Positions 6,459 to 13,487 of a DNA stretch of 13,960 nucleotides are shown here, in pieces. The translations under genes and the position numbers were made by a program. The first letter of the stretch is position 1, and every line of letters starts with the position of its first letter. The notes beneath the pieces were generated by a model that was given only the letters and a program-made list of their open reading frames with translations, was not told the origin of the DNA and searched no databases. The DNA comes from an uncultured Acetatifactor sp. (GTDB lineage Bacteria; Bacillota; Clostridia; Lachnospirales; Lachnospiraceae): assembly GCA_910584435.1 (NCBI GenBank), contig CAJUAP010000007.1, positions 55,974 through 69,933 of the forward strand. The letters are read 5' to 3'.

Positions 6459-8471
6459 TTACCTGTGGTGTGTGGAAAATTTATATATGAATTTCCGTAT
6501 GCATTTTATTACCGCTATGACTAATGTGATGATAATGGCTGCCGCCAGGATGATAATGGCTGTGATTGCCAGGGCATATTTATTGGGATTTTTTAATAAA
6601 TCCACAAGGGCTCTGCTGTTTTCCGCTATTTTGCGGCCCTGGGCCTGGGCATAGGAGACGGGCACATTGGCAATGCCGTCTCCGTCGGTATCTTCACAGG
6701 ATTCCAGATAACCTGCAATGGCTGCCCATGCTTTCAGTTCTCTGCCATTGGAAGTGATAATTGCATCCTCAATATTTTCTATGGGAGTGCCATCGGCAAA
6801 TTTAGGCTGGATGGACAGGATACCATAGGATACATCTGTTACTGCGCCAAGCATCTGTCCGCTGTATAAATCACATATCACGCGATATAGCCTGTCATCC
6901 TGAATTCCCATGCGATTACCGTTGCGGTCTGTCATATAGCAGTCGGTCACCTTATTCAGAATCAGCCGGTGAGGATTGAAGGAAAAGTTGATTCCGCTAA
7001 GGTAAAGCCGGGCAGTGGTCATCATATCCGACATGGAGGCGTCAATCTCCGCACCGGTCTTCAGTTCTGCGCCGGTCAGGTACATGCTGATCAGAGGATA
7101 ACCGGGAACGCCGTCCAATCCTATTCCCAGGGAATAGGCGTTAAACACATCTTCTACTGTAATATTGCCTGTAGCAAAGGTATCCCGGATACATCCGGAA
7201 GGAGCCAGCGCCACATCTACAGGAATTCCATCGTAATCATCTGCTGTTTCCACTGCATGAACAAAAGCATCCGCTATCAGGTTTCCCAGGTTGTGTTCCG
7301 TGTGGACAAGGGATATGTCGTGGAGGGAAGAAAAGGTGACGCTGTTCTGCGCCAGTATCTGCTCCCTTGTATAGCCGAATTGGGATAAATAGGAGGCGTC
7401 AACCTTCTCCATGAAGCTGTCAATCTTCTCCTGAGCGGCAGTGTCCGGAGAGAGAGCTTCCGTGACGGGCAGTAGAACATAGGAATCCGGAAGCCATCTG
7501 CCGGTGTCCGCATCCTGTACCAGGGAGATGGAACCAAGATTTTTACCGTACTCGCCGCAGGAGACAATATAGGTGCTGCCATGCCGGATGGGTTCTGCCA
7601 GAGCAGTATGTGTATGTCCGCTGATAATCAGGTCGATTTCAGGAACCGATTGCGCAAGAATTTCATCTTCGGATTTACTGATATCCGTATTGGTACCGCT
7701 GTGAGAGACGCATATAATCAGATCGGCTTCTTCTTTTTCTTTGATTTCCCTGACTGTAGCGGCTGCGGCTTCCGAAGCATTTTTGAATTTCAACACACAG
7801 GTAGGGGCGCAGGCCAGGGAGTCTTCTCCAAAGATTCCGAAGACAGCTATTTTGTATCCGCCTTTGTCCAATATGACATAATCCCGCATACCATAAGTGT
7901 CAAAAGCATCTTTCAAGAGCTGCTGTTCCGCAGTGAGTCCTTCGGCTTCCATGGTTTCCCAATCAATATTGCATAATACCATGGCGGGGACAGGGTCGCC
8001 GCTTGCCGCTGCCGCCTTCAGCATTCCGGCAAGTCCTTCGGAGCGATAGTCGAATTCATGATTGCCCAAGGTGGTAACTTCACAGTCCAACGCTCCCAGC
8101 ATCCGCAGTTCGGGTGCATCGCTGTGGTAAATGGTTTGTACCAGGGTTCCCATGGAGAAGTCTCCGGCATCCAGAACCAATGTATGGGGGTTATGTTCTT
8201 TTGCCTGTTTGATGAATGTTTTAATATTTGCAAAACCGCCCAGGGTTACATTCTCTTTCTCCTGAACCGTGAGAAAACTGTTCAGATGGGAATGGGTGTC
8301 ATGGAGAAACAGGATATCTACAGACTGGCGCGGGGGCGTAGCTTGGCTGCTGTCCTGGGCTGCCATAACAGGTATTCCCGTGGAGGCCAGGCACAACAGG
8401 AACAGAATAAGACAAAAGCAGTGACATAAGTGCAGCATAATATGTTTTATGGTGAGAAAATGTTTGTTCAT
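6459..8471 (-). CDS. Exported, membrane-anchored 5'-nucleotidase / metallophosphatase family protein
   Basis: 670 residues. N-terminal signal segment about 12-37 (hydrophobic LILFLLCLAS, possible cleavage after VMAA). Metallophosphatase domain about 50-330: D58 and H60 in LHDTHSH, D104 in DAGDF, N137-H138 in GNHEFD, H256 in VSHSG, and H286/H288 in GHTHT, a full two-metal site. 5'-nucleotidase C-terminal domain about 375-590 (NLGNLIADA, ALAPSG). An acidic loop DTDGDGIANV (594-603) resembles a calcium-binding EF-loop. A membrane helix at about 632-656 followed by a basic tail (KCIRKFIYK) anchors the C-terminus, so the enzyme probably sits on the outer cell surface releasing phosphate and nucleosides from nucleotides (UshA/YfkN-like). 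ATG start with AAGGAG 8 bases upstream. Transcribed convergently with dinB and divergently from the chemoreceptor gene. Substrate may differ from AMP. Confidence 0.93.
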   Translation of the reverse strand: MNKHFLTIKHIMLHLCHCFCLILFLLCLASTGIPVMAAQDSSQATPPRQSVDILFLHDTHSHLNSFLTVQEKENVTLGGFANIKTFIKQAKEHNPHTLVLDAGDFSMGTLVQTIYHSDAPELRMLGALDCEVTTLGNHEFDYRSEGLAGMLKAAAASGDPVPAMVLCNIDWETMEAEGLTAEQQLLKDAFDTYGMRDYVILDKGGYKIAVFGIFGEDSLACAPTCVLKFKNASEAAAATVREIKEKEEADLIICVSHSGTNTDISKSEDEILAQSVPEIDLIISGHTHTALAEPIRHGSTYIVSCGEYGKNLGSISLVQDADTGRWLPDSYVLLPVTEALSPDTAAQEKIDSFMEKVDASYLSQFGYTREQILAQNSVTFSSLHDISLVHTEHNLGNLIADAFVHAVETADDYDGIPVDVALAPSGCIRDTFATGNITVEDVFNAYSLGIGLDGVPGYPLISMYLTGAELKTGAEIDASMSDMMTTARLYLSGINFSFNPHRLILNKVTDCYMTDRNGNRMGIQDDRLYRVICDLYSGQMLGAVTDVSYGILSIQPKFADGTPIENIEDAIITSNGRELKAWAAIAGYLESCEDTDGDGIANVPVSYAQAQGRKIAENSRALVDLLKNPNKYALAITAIIILAAAIIITLVIAVIKCIRKFIYKFSTHHR

Positions 8472-8504
8472 ACGGAATACTCCTTTTATAATAGATTATA
8501 TTTT

Positions 8505-8662
8505 AGGTAAATTATATTTAAGGTAGACTTTGTTAAGGTAAATATTGTTTAAGGCAGATATTTGTTAAGGTAAACTTTTTTAAGGCAGATATTGTTTAAG
8601 GTAAATACTGTTTAATATAAATATTGTTAAATATAAATTTGATTTATGACAGATTTTGTTTA
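8505..8662. repeat. AT-rich 15-17-bp tandem repeat array (about ten units)
   Basis: Consensus AGGTAAATATTGTTTA. Unit starts: 8505, 8521, 8536, 8552, 8568, 8583, 8599, then more diverged 8615, 8630 and 8647. The first seven begin AGGYA and end TTA; two of them (8552 and 8583) share the variant AGGCAGATATT. It fills the first half of the spacer between two divergent genes, directly upstream of the 5'-nucleotidase start. On the minus strand TATAAT at 8516-8511, within the first unit, could be the -10 box for that gene, but no good -35 is seen. The array may be a set of regulator sites, a curved AT-rich upstream element, or a neutral minisatellite. Confidence 0.85.
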
Positions 8663-8772
8663 TAACAGGCCGCCCAACGTTTATTATATATGAAATAATA
8701 GTAAATAGCAATGTTGCGTATTAGCAATTTGGTCAAAATGTTAGCTTTTATTTGATACAAACGGTATTATTG

Positions 8773-8801
8773 TTGCAATTCCACTAAAAAAGTAATAGAA
8801 T
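8773..8801 (+). promoter_or_regulatory. Possible promoter of the chemoreceptor gene
   Basis: TTGCAA (8773-8778), a 17-base spacer, and TAGAAT (8796-8801) fit the sigma-A pattern. The predicted start (near 8808) would fall inside the AGGAGG at 8806-8811, so either the transcript begins slightly early or this is not the true promoter. No clear sigma-D (flagellar) promoter was seen. The stretch 8663-8772 is AT-rich and shows only a short GCAA-TG-TTGC dyad (8708-8717). Confidence 0.35.
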
Positions 8802-8819
8802 GAACAGGAGGAATTGTCA

Positions 8820-10607
8820 ATGAACAAGAAGAGAAAGAGTTTGATCAGTTCTATTATGTGGATCTGTTGTGCAGTAACTGTATTGACAGCTGTAGGGATT
8901 GGAGGAAATTCCATATATTCTATTAAAACAATGTCTATTTCCGCATATAATACCTATGATAAAGCCACGGACGATGGTTATCATACAGAGATAAAGTCTC
9001 AGGTACAAAGTGCGATTTCTGTGATACAGAGTGAGTATGACCGATATCAGGCAGGGGAAAAGACCGAGGAAGAGGCGAAGGAGGATGCAAAGGAAGCTGT
9101 CCGCGGCATGCGGTATCGGGATGACGGCAGCGGTTATATCTGGATAGACGGGATGGATTATGTGCTTGTAATGCATCCGATTCTGTCGGAGCAGGAAGGA
9201 AATAACCGCTATGATTTAGAGGATCAGAATGGCGTTATGATCACCCAGTCGGTTGTGAACGTATGCCAGACCGCTGATAAGGGAGGGTATAACGAATTTT
9301 ACTTTACCAAGTCGGACGGCGTTACCGTTGCGCCGAAGATTGCATATTCCCAGCTGTTTGAGCCGTGGGGCTGGTGTGTCTGCACAGGCAATTATGTAGA
9401 TGATATGAATCTGGAAAAACAAGAGATGAGGCAAATGCTGGATAAGGAATACAACAATGTGCTGATTCTGACAGTATCAGTGTTTTGTGTTGTAATTGTG
9501 ATAGCTATTGTGGTATCTTTCCTGTTCGGAAAGAGGGTGGTAGCACCTTTGAAGAAGATTCAGGGCTTTGCGGAAAAGCTTTCGGAGGGCAATCTTACCA
9601 CGGCTGTGGATGTGAAGCAGAAGAATGAAATCGGCCAGACAGCGGAAGCATTAAGTATTGCACAGAAGAATATGAGGGGGCTTCTGCAGGGAATTGCGGA
9701 GGTTTCCAATGGTATCAACCAGGCATTGGGGAGCTTTGACACGGCATTTAATAATATGAAGGAATCTATCTCACAGGTGTCCATAGCAGTGGATTCTATA
9801 GCAGAAAATGTGACGACTCAGGCTGCTTCCACAGATGAAGCCAATGGCGATGTGGGTATCATGGCAGATAAGATTAAGTGCACAGGTACTGAAGTAGCAA
9901 GCCTGAATCAAAATGCAGGAGAAATGAGCCTGATCAGCGAGCAGTCTATGAAGACGTTAGGACGGCTGATTGAGGTAAATAATTCTACCAGGCAGAGTAT
10001 TTCCGCCATGGCAGCGCAGACAGAAAACACGCACAAATCCGTGGAGCAGATTCATATGGCGGCGAATCTGATTAACGAAATTGCAGACCAGACCAGTCTG
10101 TTGGCGCTGAATGCCAGTATTGAAGCAGCCAGAGCCGGGGATGCCGGACGAGGATTTGCAGTGGTTGCGGATGAAATCGGAAAACTGGCCAGTCAGTCTG
10201 CGCAATCAGTGGAAGAAATCGCCAGAACTGTGGAGGAACTGCAGGATAATGCAATAAAATCTGTTCAGGTTATGAATGAGATTAATGAGGCGGTAGATTT
10301 GCAGGTGAGTTCTCTGACAGAGACACAGCATATTATGGAAAAGCTGCATGAGGAATTGGGGAAGTGCTTTGCTTCCGTCAACTCTATTGACAAGATGACA
10401 AATGAAATTGAAAAGCAGAGGACAAATGTGACTGAGACATTGAATGTGTTGAACAGGCTTGCACAGGATAATGCGGCGGTTTCGGAGGAGACTGCGGCAA
10501 TGTCTACGGAATTGGCGAAAGTGGTGGATGATTCCAATTTGATTGTGGGAGATTTGGAAGGAAAAGTAGGTGTGTTGATTCGGGACGTACATAAGTTTAC
10601 AATTTAA
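8820..10607 (+). CDS. Methyl-accepting chemotaxis protein with Cache sensor domain
   Basis: 595-residue transmembrane chemoreceptor. First membrane helix about 9-34. Extracellular single-Cache (sCache_2-like) domain about 45-200, with GYIWIDGMDYVLVMHP (105-120), NNRYDLED and FEPWGWCVCTGNY (180-192). Second membrane helix about 213-236, HAMP linker about 238-290, then the coiled-coil signalling domain with the conserved hairpin tip (EIADQTSLLALNASIEAARAG, then RGFAVVADEI, about 420-453) that contacts CheA/CheW, and flanking Gln/Glu-rich methylation helices. Ligand unknown; Cache receptors of this type often sense small organic acids or amines. ATG 8820 is preferred over TTG 8814 because AGGAGG (8806-8811) is 8 bases before it. 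Monocistronic by appearance. It implies that the host is motile. Confidence 0.95.
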   Translation: MNKKRKSLISSIMWICCAVTVLTAVGIGGNSIYSIKTMSISAYNTYDKATDDGYHTEIKSQVQSAISVIQSEYDRYQAGEKTEEEAKEDAKEAVRGMRYRDDGSGYIWIDGMDYVLVMHPILSEQEGNNRYDLEDQNGVMITQSVVNVCQTADKGGYNEFYFTKSDGVTVAPKIAYSQLFEPWGWCVCTGNYVDDMNLEKQEMRQMLDKEYNNVLILTVSVFCVVIVIAIVVSFLFGKRVVAPLKKIQGFAEKLSEGNLTTAVDVKQKNEIGQTAEALSIAQKNMRGLLQGIAEVSNGINQALGSFDTAFNNMKESISQVSIAVDSIAENVTTQAASTDEANGDVGIMADKIKCTGTEVASLNQNAGEMSLISEQSMKTLGRLIEVNNSTRQSISAMAAQTENTHKSVEQIHMAANLINEIADQTSLLALNASIEAARAGDAGRGFAVVADEIGKLASQSAQSVEEIARTVEELQDNAIKSVQVMNEINEAVDLQVSSLTETQHIMEKLHEELGKCFASVNSIDKMTNEIEKQRTNVTETLNVLNRLAQDNAAVSEETAAMSTELAKVVDDSNLIVGDLEGKVGVLIRDVHKFTI

Positions 10608-10634
10608 CATATGTATTTCCAAAGGGAGCTTTGT

Positions 10635-10677
10635 CATATAGCAACAGTTCAGACAGGTCTCTGAACTGTTGCTATAT
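10635..10677. repeat. Perfect hairpin form of the AACAGTTCAG element
   Basis: TATAGCAACAGTTCAG (10637-10652) and CTGAACTGTTGCTATA (10661-10676) are exact inverted copies. With one more pair on each side the stem is 18 bp with a 6-base loop. It starts 28 bases after the chemoreceptor stop, so it could end that transcript, but no T-run follows, only ATAAATC. It shares the 14-base string AACAGTTCAGACAG with the copy at 6375-6388. Confidence 0.8.
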
Positions 10678-10710
10678 AAATCATCATGGGGTGAAAGGCA
10701 GGGAAAAGAA

Positions 10711-13053
10711 ATGGACAGGTGGAGAAGAGCATGGTATCAGCCGGTACTTCCATTGGGAAAGGGAGGAAAAAGGATTACTGCATGCATGGAGCATATTGCC
10801 CTTTCCAAAGAAGCTGCAAAGGAAGGCATGGTGCTGTTAAAAAATGAAGGGGAAGTGCTGCCGCTGAAAAAGGGAAGTAAAGTGGCATTGTTTGGCAAGG
10901 CTGCCTTTGATTATGTAAAAGGAGGCGGAGGCAGCGGAGATGTGACAGTTTCTTATACGCGTAATCTGTATGAGGGATTCCGGACGCTGGCAGACAGGGT
11001 GGTGGTGCTGGAGGAACTGGCACAATTTTACAGGAAAAATGTGCAGGAACAGTATGCGGCCGGGAAGGAGCCGGGCATGACAGAAGAACCGGAAGTGCCG
11101 GAAGAATTACTTCGGAAGGCAAAGGCATTTACTGAGATTGCTGTCATCAGTATCTGCCGATTTTCAGGAGAAGGATGGGACAGAGACAGTAAGGATTTTG
11201 AACTTACCTCTCAGGAAGCAGCCATGGTGGAACAGGTGAAGTCTGCGTTCGAGAAAGTTATTGTGGTGCTGAATGTGGGGGGGATTGTAGATACGGAATG
11301 GTTCAAGGAAGACCCCTGTATCCAGTCTGTTCTGCTGGCATGGCAGGGGGGGATGGAAGGAGGTCTGGCAGCAGCGGAGCTTCTTGTGGGAGAAGGAAGT
11401 CCCTGCGGCAGACTGGCGGATACCTTTGCGAAAAAGCTGTCGGATTATCCTTCTTCTGATAATTTTCACGATTCTCAGGATCATGTTGATTATACCGATG
11501 ATATCTATGTGGGCTACCGATATTTTGAGACGATTCCGGGAGCGGATAAGAAGGTTAATTATCCCTTTGGCTTTGGTTTATCCTATACTTCCTTTTCGTT
11601 GTCGAAGCCTGTGGTAGAAAAAAGGGGAGAGAAGATATTTGTCCGCCTGGAGATATGCAATACTGGAAGGGTATCCGGCAAAGAAGTGGTACAGGTGTAT
11701 TACGGTGCGCCCCAGGGCAAATTGGGCAAACCGGCAAAAGTACTTGCGGCTTTTCAAAAGACCGGACTGCTTCAACCGGGAGAGACGCAGACGGCAGTAC
11801 TTTCTTTCGATGTGAACCATATGGCATCCTATGACGATTTGGGTAAAGTGGCAAAATCTGCTTATATATTGGAAAAGGGGCCGTATCGGTTCTATGTGGG
11901 GACTTCCGTCAGAAATGCGGCGGAGGCTGATTATGTACTGACATTGGAAGAGGACATCATTGTGGAGCAGCTTTCTTCTAAACTGGCACCGGTGCAGTTA
12001 CAGAAGAGGATGCTGTCCGATGGCAGTTATGAGAGTCTGCCCATGGGGGCTCCGGTGGACACGGATGCAAATATATTAGAGCCGTTGAAATTAGGGGACG
12101 TGGACGGACTTACTCCTGTAGTGAGATTTCGGGATCGTTATGTACTGTGGAAGCCGGATCAGAGCAAGCACAAATTGGCAGAGGTGGCGGAAGGAAGTCT
12201 GCCCATGGAAGAATTCCTGGGGCAGCTATCGGATGAAGAATTGGCGGAACTGCTGGGAGGACAGCCAAATACCGGTGTTGCCAACACTTTTGGCTACGGA
12301 AATCTGCCGGAGTATGGTGTGCCTTCCATTATGACAGCGGATGGACCTGCGGGTCTGCGGATTCTGCCGGAATGCGGTGTGCATACTACGGCATGGCCCT
12401 GCGCCACGATGCTGGCCTGTACCTGGAATCCGCAGCTGGCAGAACAAGTGGGAGAGGCCGGCGGCGCGGAAGTGAAGGAAAATAATATTGGTGCATGGCT
12501 GACTCCGGCAGTGAACATCCACAGGAGCCCTCTATGCGGCAGGAATTTTGAGTATTATTCAGAAGACCCGTTTCTGACAGGAAAAATGGCAGCTGCCATG
12601 GTGACAGGTATTCAGAGTAACCATGTGGCGGCAACGGTAAAACATTTTGCGCTGAATAACAAAGAGGAAAACCGGAAAAACAGCGATTCCAGAGCCTCGG
12701 AGCGAGCTATCCGGGAGATATATCTGAAGGCGTTTGAAATCATAGTAAAAGAGGCAAAGCCATGGAGCATTATGTCTTCCTATAACATTATCAATGGGCA
12801 CAGGGCATCGGAAAACCGGGAGCTGTTAGAAGGTATCCTGAGGGATGAATGGGGATTTGAAGGTATGGTGACAACGGACTGGTGGACCGGCGGTGAACAT
12901 TATAAGGAAGTGAAGGCCGGAAATGATGTAAAGATGGGATGCGGTTTCCCGGAGCGGCTGCTTCAGGCAATGGAGCAGGGCGTGTTGACTCGCCGGGAGA
13001 TGGAAGTCTGCGCGAAACGGGTGCTGGAACTCATTTTGCGTGTTGATCTGTAA
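10711..13053 (+). CDS. GH3 beta-glucosidase-type enzyme with swapped domain order, cytoplasmic
   Basis: 780 residues, no signal peptide, so it probably hydrolyses imported cello- or gluco-oligosaccharides in the cytoplasm. The order is inverted relative to most GH3 enzymes. The C-type sandwich domain comes first (about 25-260: GMVLLKN from 39, GGGGSGD 71-77, SRFSGEGWDRDS-like segment, LAWQGGMEGG). A fibronectin-III-like domain follows NYPFGFGLSYT (about 300-395, NTGRVSGKEVVQVYY from 317). The N-type catalytic barrel comes last (about 500-780: TADGPAGLR with D544, GRNFEYYSEDP from 610, K644-H645, nucleophile D723 in VTTDWW). Reversed order is known from beta-glucosidases of ruminal Butyrivibrio and Ruminococcus. 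ATG 10711 is chosen because WYQPVLPLG after it looks conserved; the ribosome site (GGGAAAAG) is weak. TTG 10669 would lie in the upstream hairpin, and ATG 10786 would lose the N-terminal segment. Substrate range could include xylosides or arabinosides. Confidence 0.92.
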   Translation: MDRWRRAWYQPVLPLGKGGKRITACMEHIALSKEAAKEGMVLLKNEGEVLPLKKGSKVALFGKAAFDYVKGGGGSGDVTVSYTRNLYEGFRTLADRVVVLEELAQFYRKNVQEQYAAGKEPGMTEEPEVPEELLRKAKAFTEIAVISICRFSGEGWDRDSKDFELTSQEAAMVEQVKSAFEKVIVVLNVGGIVDTEWFKEDPCIQSVLLAWQGGMEGGLAAAELLVGEGSPCGRLADTFAKKLSDYPSSDNFHDSQDHVDYTDDIYVGYRYFETIPGADKKVNYPFGFGLSYTSFSLSKPVVEKRGEKIFVRLEICNTGRVSGKEVVQVYYGAPQGKLGKPAKVLAAFQKTGLLQPGETQTAVLSFDVNHMASYDDLGKVAKSAYILEKGPYRFYVGTSVRNAAEADYVLTLEEDIIVEQLSSKLAPVQLQKRMLSDGSYESLPMGAPVDTDANILEPLKLGDVDGLTPVVRFRDRYVLWKPDQSKHKLAEVAEGSLPMEEFLGQLSDEELAELLGGQPNTGVANTFGYGNLPEYGVPSIMTADGPAGLRILPECGVHTTAWPCATMLACTWNPQLAEQVGEAGGAEVKENNIGAWLTPAVNIHRSPLCGRNFEYYSEDPFLTGKMAAAMVTGIQSNHVAATVKHFALNNKEENRKNSDSRASERAIREIYLKAFEIIVKEAKPWSIMSSYNIINGHRASENRELLEGILRDEWGFEGMVTTDWWTGGEHYKEVKAGNDVKMGCGFPERLLQAMEQGVLTRREMEVCAKRVLELILRVDL

Positions 13054-13136
13054 CCGGAAAGCAGATTAAAAACTTGATGCAGACTCTAATGATGGTTGTT
13101 ATAGTTGTAATATTATTTATGTATGGTTAAGAAGAA

Positions 13137-13168
13137 AGGCTGGCCGGATGGAACGGCCCGGCTGGCCT
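13137..13168 (-). terminator. GC-rich hairpin, possible terminator (better fit on the minus strand)
   Basis: AGGCTGGCCGG (13137-13147) pairs with CCGGCTGGCCT (13158-13168), an 11-bp stem with two central G-T pairs and a 10-base loop. Read on the minus strand it is followed by TTTCTTCTT; on the plus strand no T-run follows. It could end a former minus-strand gene (remnant at 13219-13323), or stop the GH3 transcript from the other side, 84 bases after its stop codon. On the minus strand the central T-G pairs become mismatches, which weakens the stem. Confidence 0.45.
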
Positions 13169-13218
13169 GTATGGAAATTCTGCTTTGTGAAATCAGTCAC
13201 TTCTCCATATGGAATCAA

Positions 13219-13323
13219 TCAACTGTTCTTAATTTCTTTTTTATCCTTATAATCCGCATAAAGAGTGAGTTTTTTGAGCTGCTCGGAAAATTTGTTTGAG
13301 GTTAAGACAAGATTTTCTAAAAT
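13219..13323 (-). pseudogene. Possible C-terminal remnant of a minus-strand gene
   Basis: One minus-strand frame reads 34 codons of protein-like sequence (LTSNKFSEQL, KKLTLYADYKDKKEIKNS) ending in TGA at 13221-13219. It is bounded upstream by a stop (TAA, plus-strand 13324-13326) and has no start codon or ribosome site. The balanced Lys/Glu/Leu composition looks like a real helical protein end, and a hairpin with a minus-strand T-run lies about 50 bases downstream. It is short enough to be chance. No family is recognised. Confidence 0.25.
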
Positions 13324-13406
13324 TTAATGAATACTTTTGATATAGTGAATAAAATATATGGTAAAATATCAGAGGACAATGATATAATGTTCTGGTACAT
13401 TCTAAT

Positions 13407-13427
13407 TTATGATTTCATGTATCATAA
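13407..13427. promoter_or_regulatory. Palindrome upstream of the repeat-protein gene
   Basis: TTATGAT (13407-13413) and ATCATAA (13421-13427) are exact inverted copies with a 7-base spacer, about 20 bases after the candidate -10 box and 60 bases before the start codon. It could be an operator or a leader hairpin. Confidence 0.35.
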
Positions 13428-13487
13428 GGAAGTAATAGTGCAGGGACAGCAGTGATGTAATGTGGAGAATAAAAAGGCTGGTAATAT

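Larger units (their letters stand above)
13054..13487. other. 434-bp spacer between the GH3 gene and the repeat-protein gene
   Basis: AT-rich except for the hairpin at 13137-13168. Nothing is recognised in 13054-13136. A possible minus-strand coding remnant lies at 13219-13323. TATAAT at 13383-13388 is a candidate -10 box for the next gene but lacks a good -35 (TGGTAA at 13359-13364 is the best available). A dyad follows at 13407-13427. The size and composition fit a boundary where a gene has decayed. Confidence 0.5.

Noticed and set aside
6969..7388. 139-codon plus-strand ORF inside the 5'-nucleotidase gene
   Set aside because: Antisense to a gene with a full set of metallophosphatase motifs; no ribosome site or recognisable domain.
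10669..10710. GH3 start at TTG 10669
   Set aside because: It lies in the right arm of the perfect hairpin element and has no ribosome site; ATG 10711 keeps the conserved-looking N-terminus.
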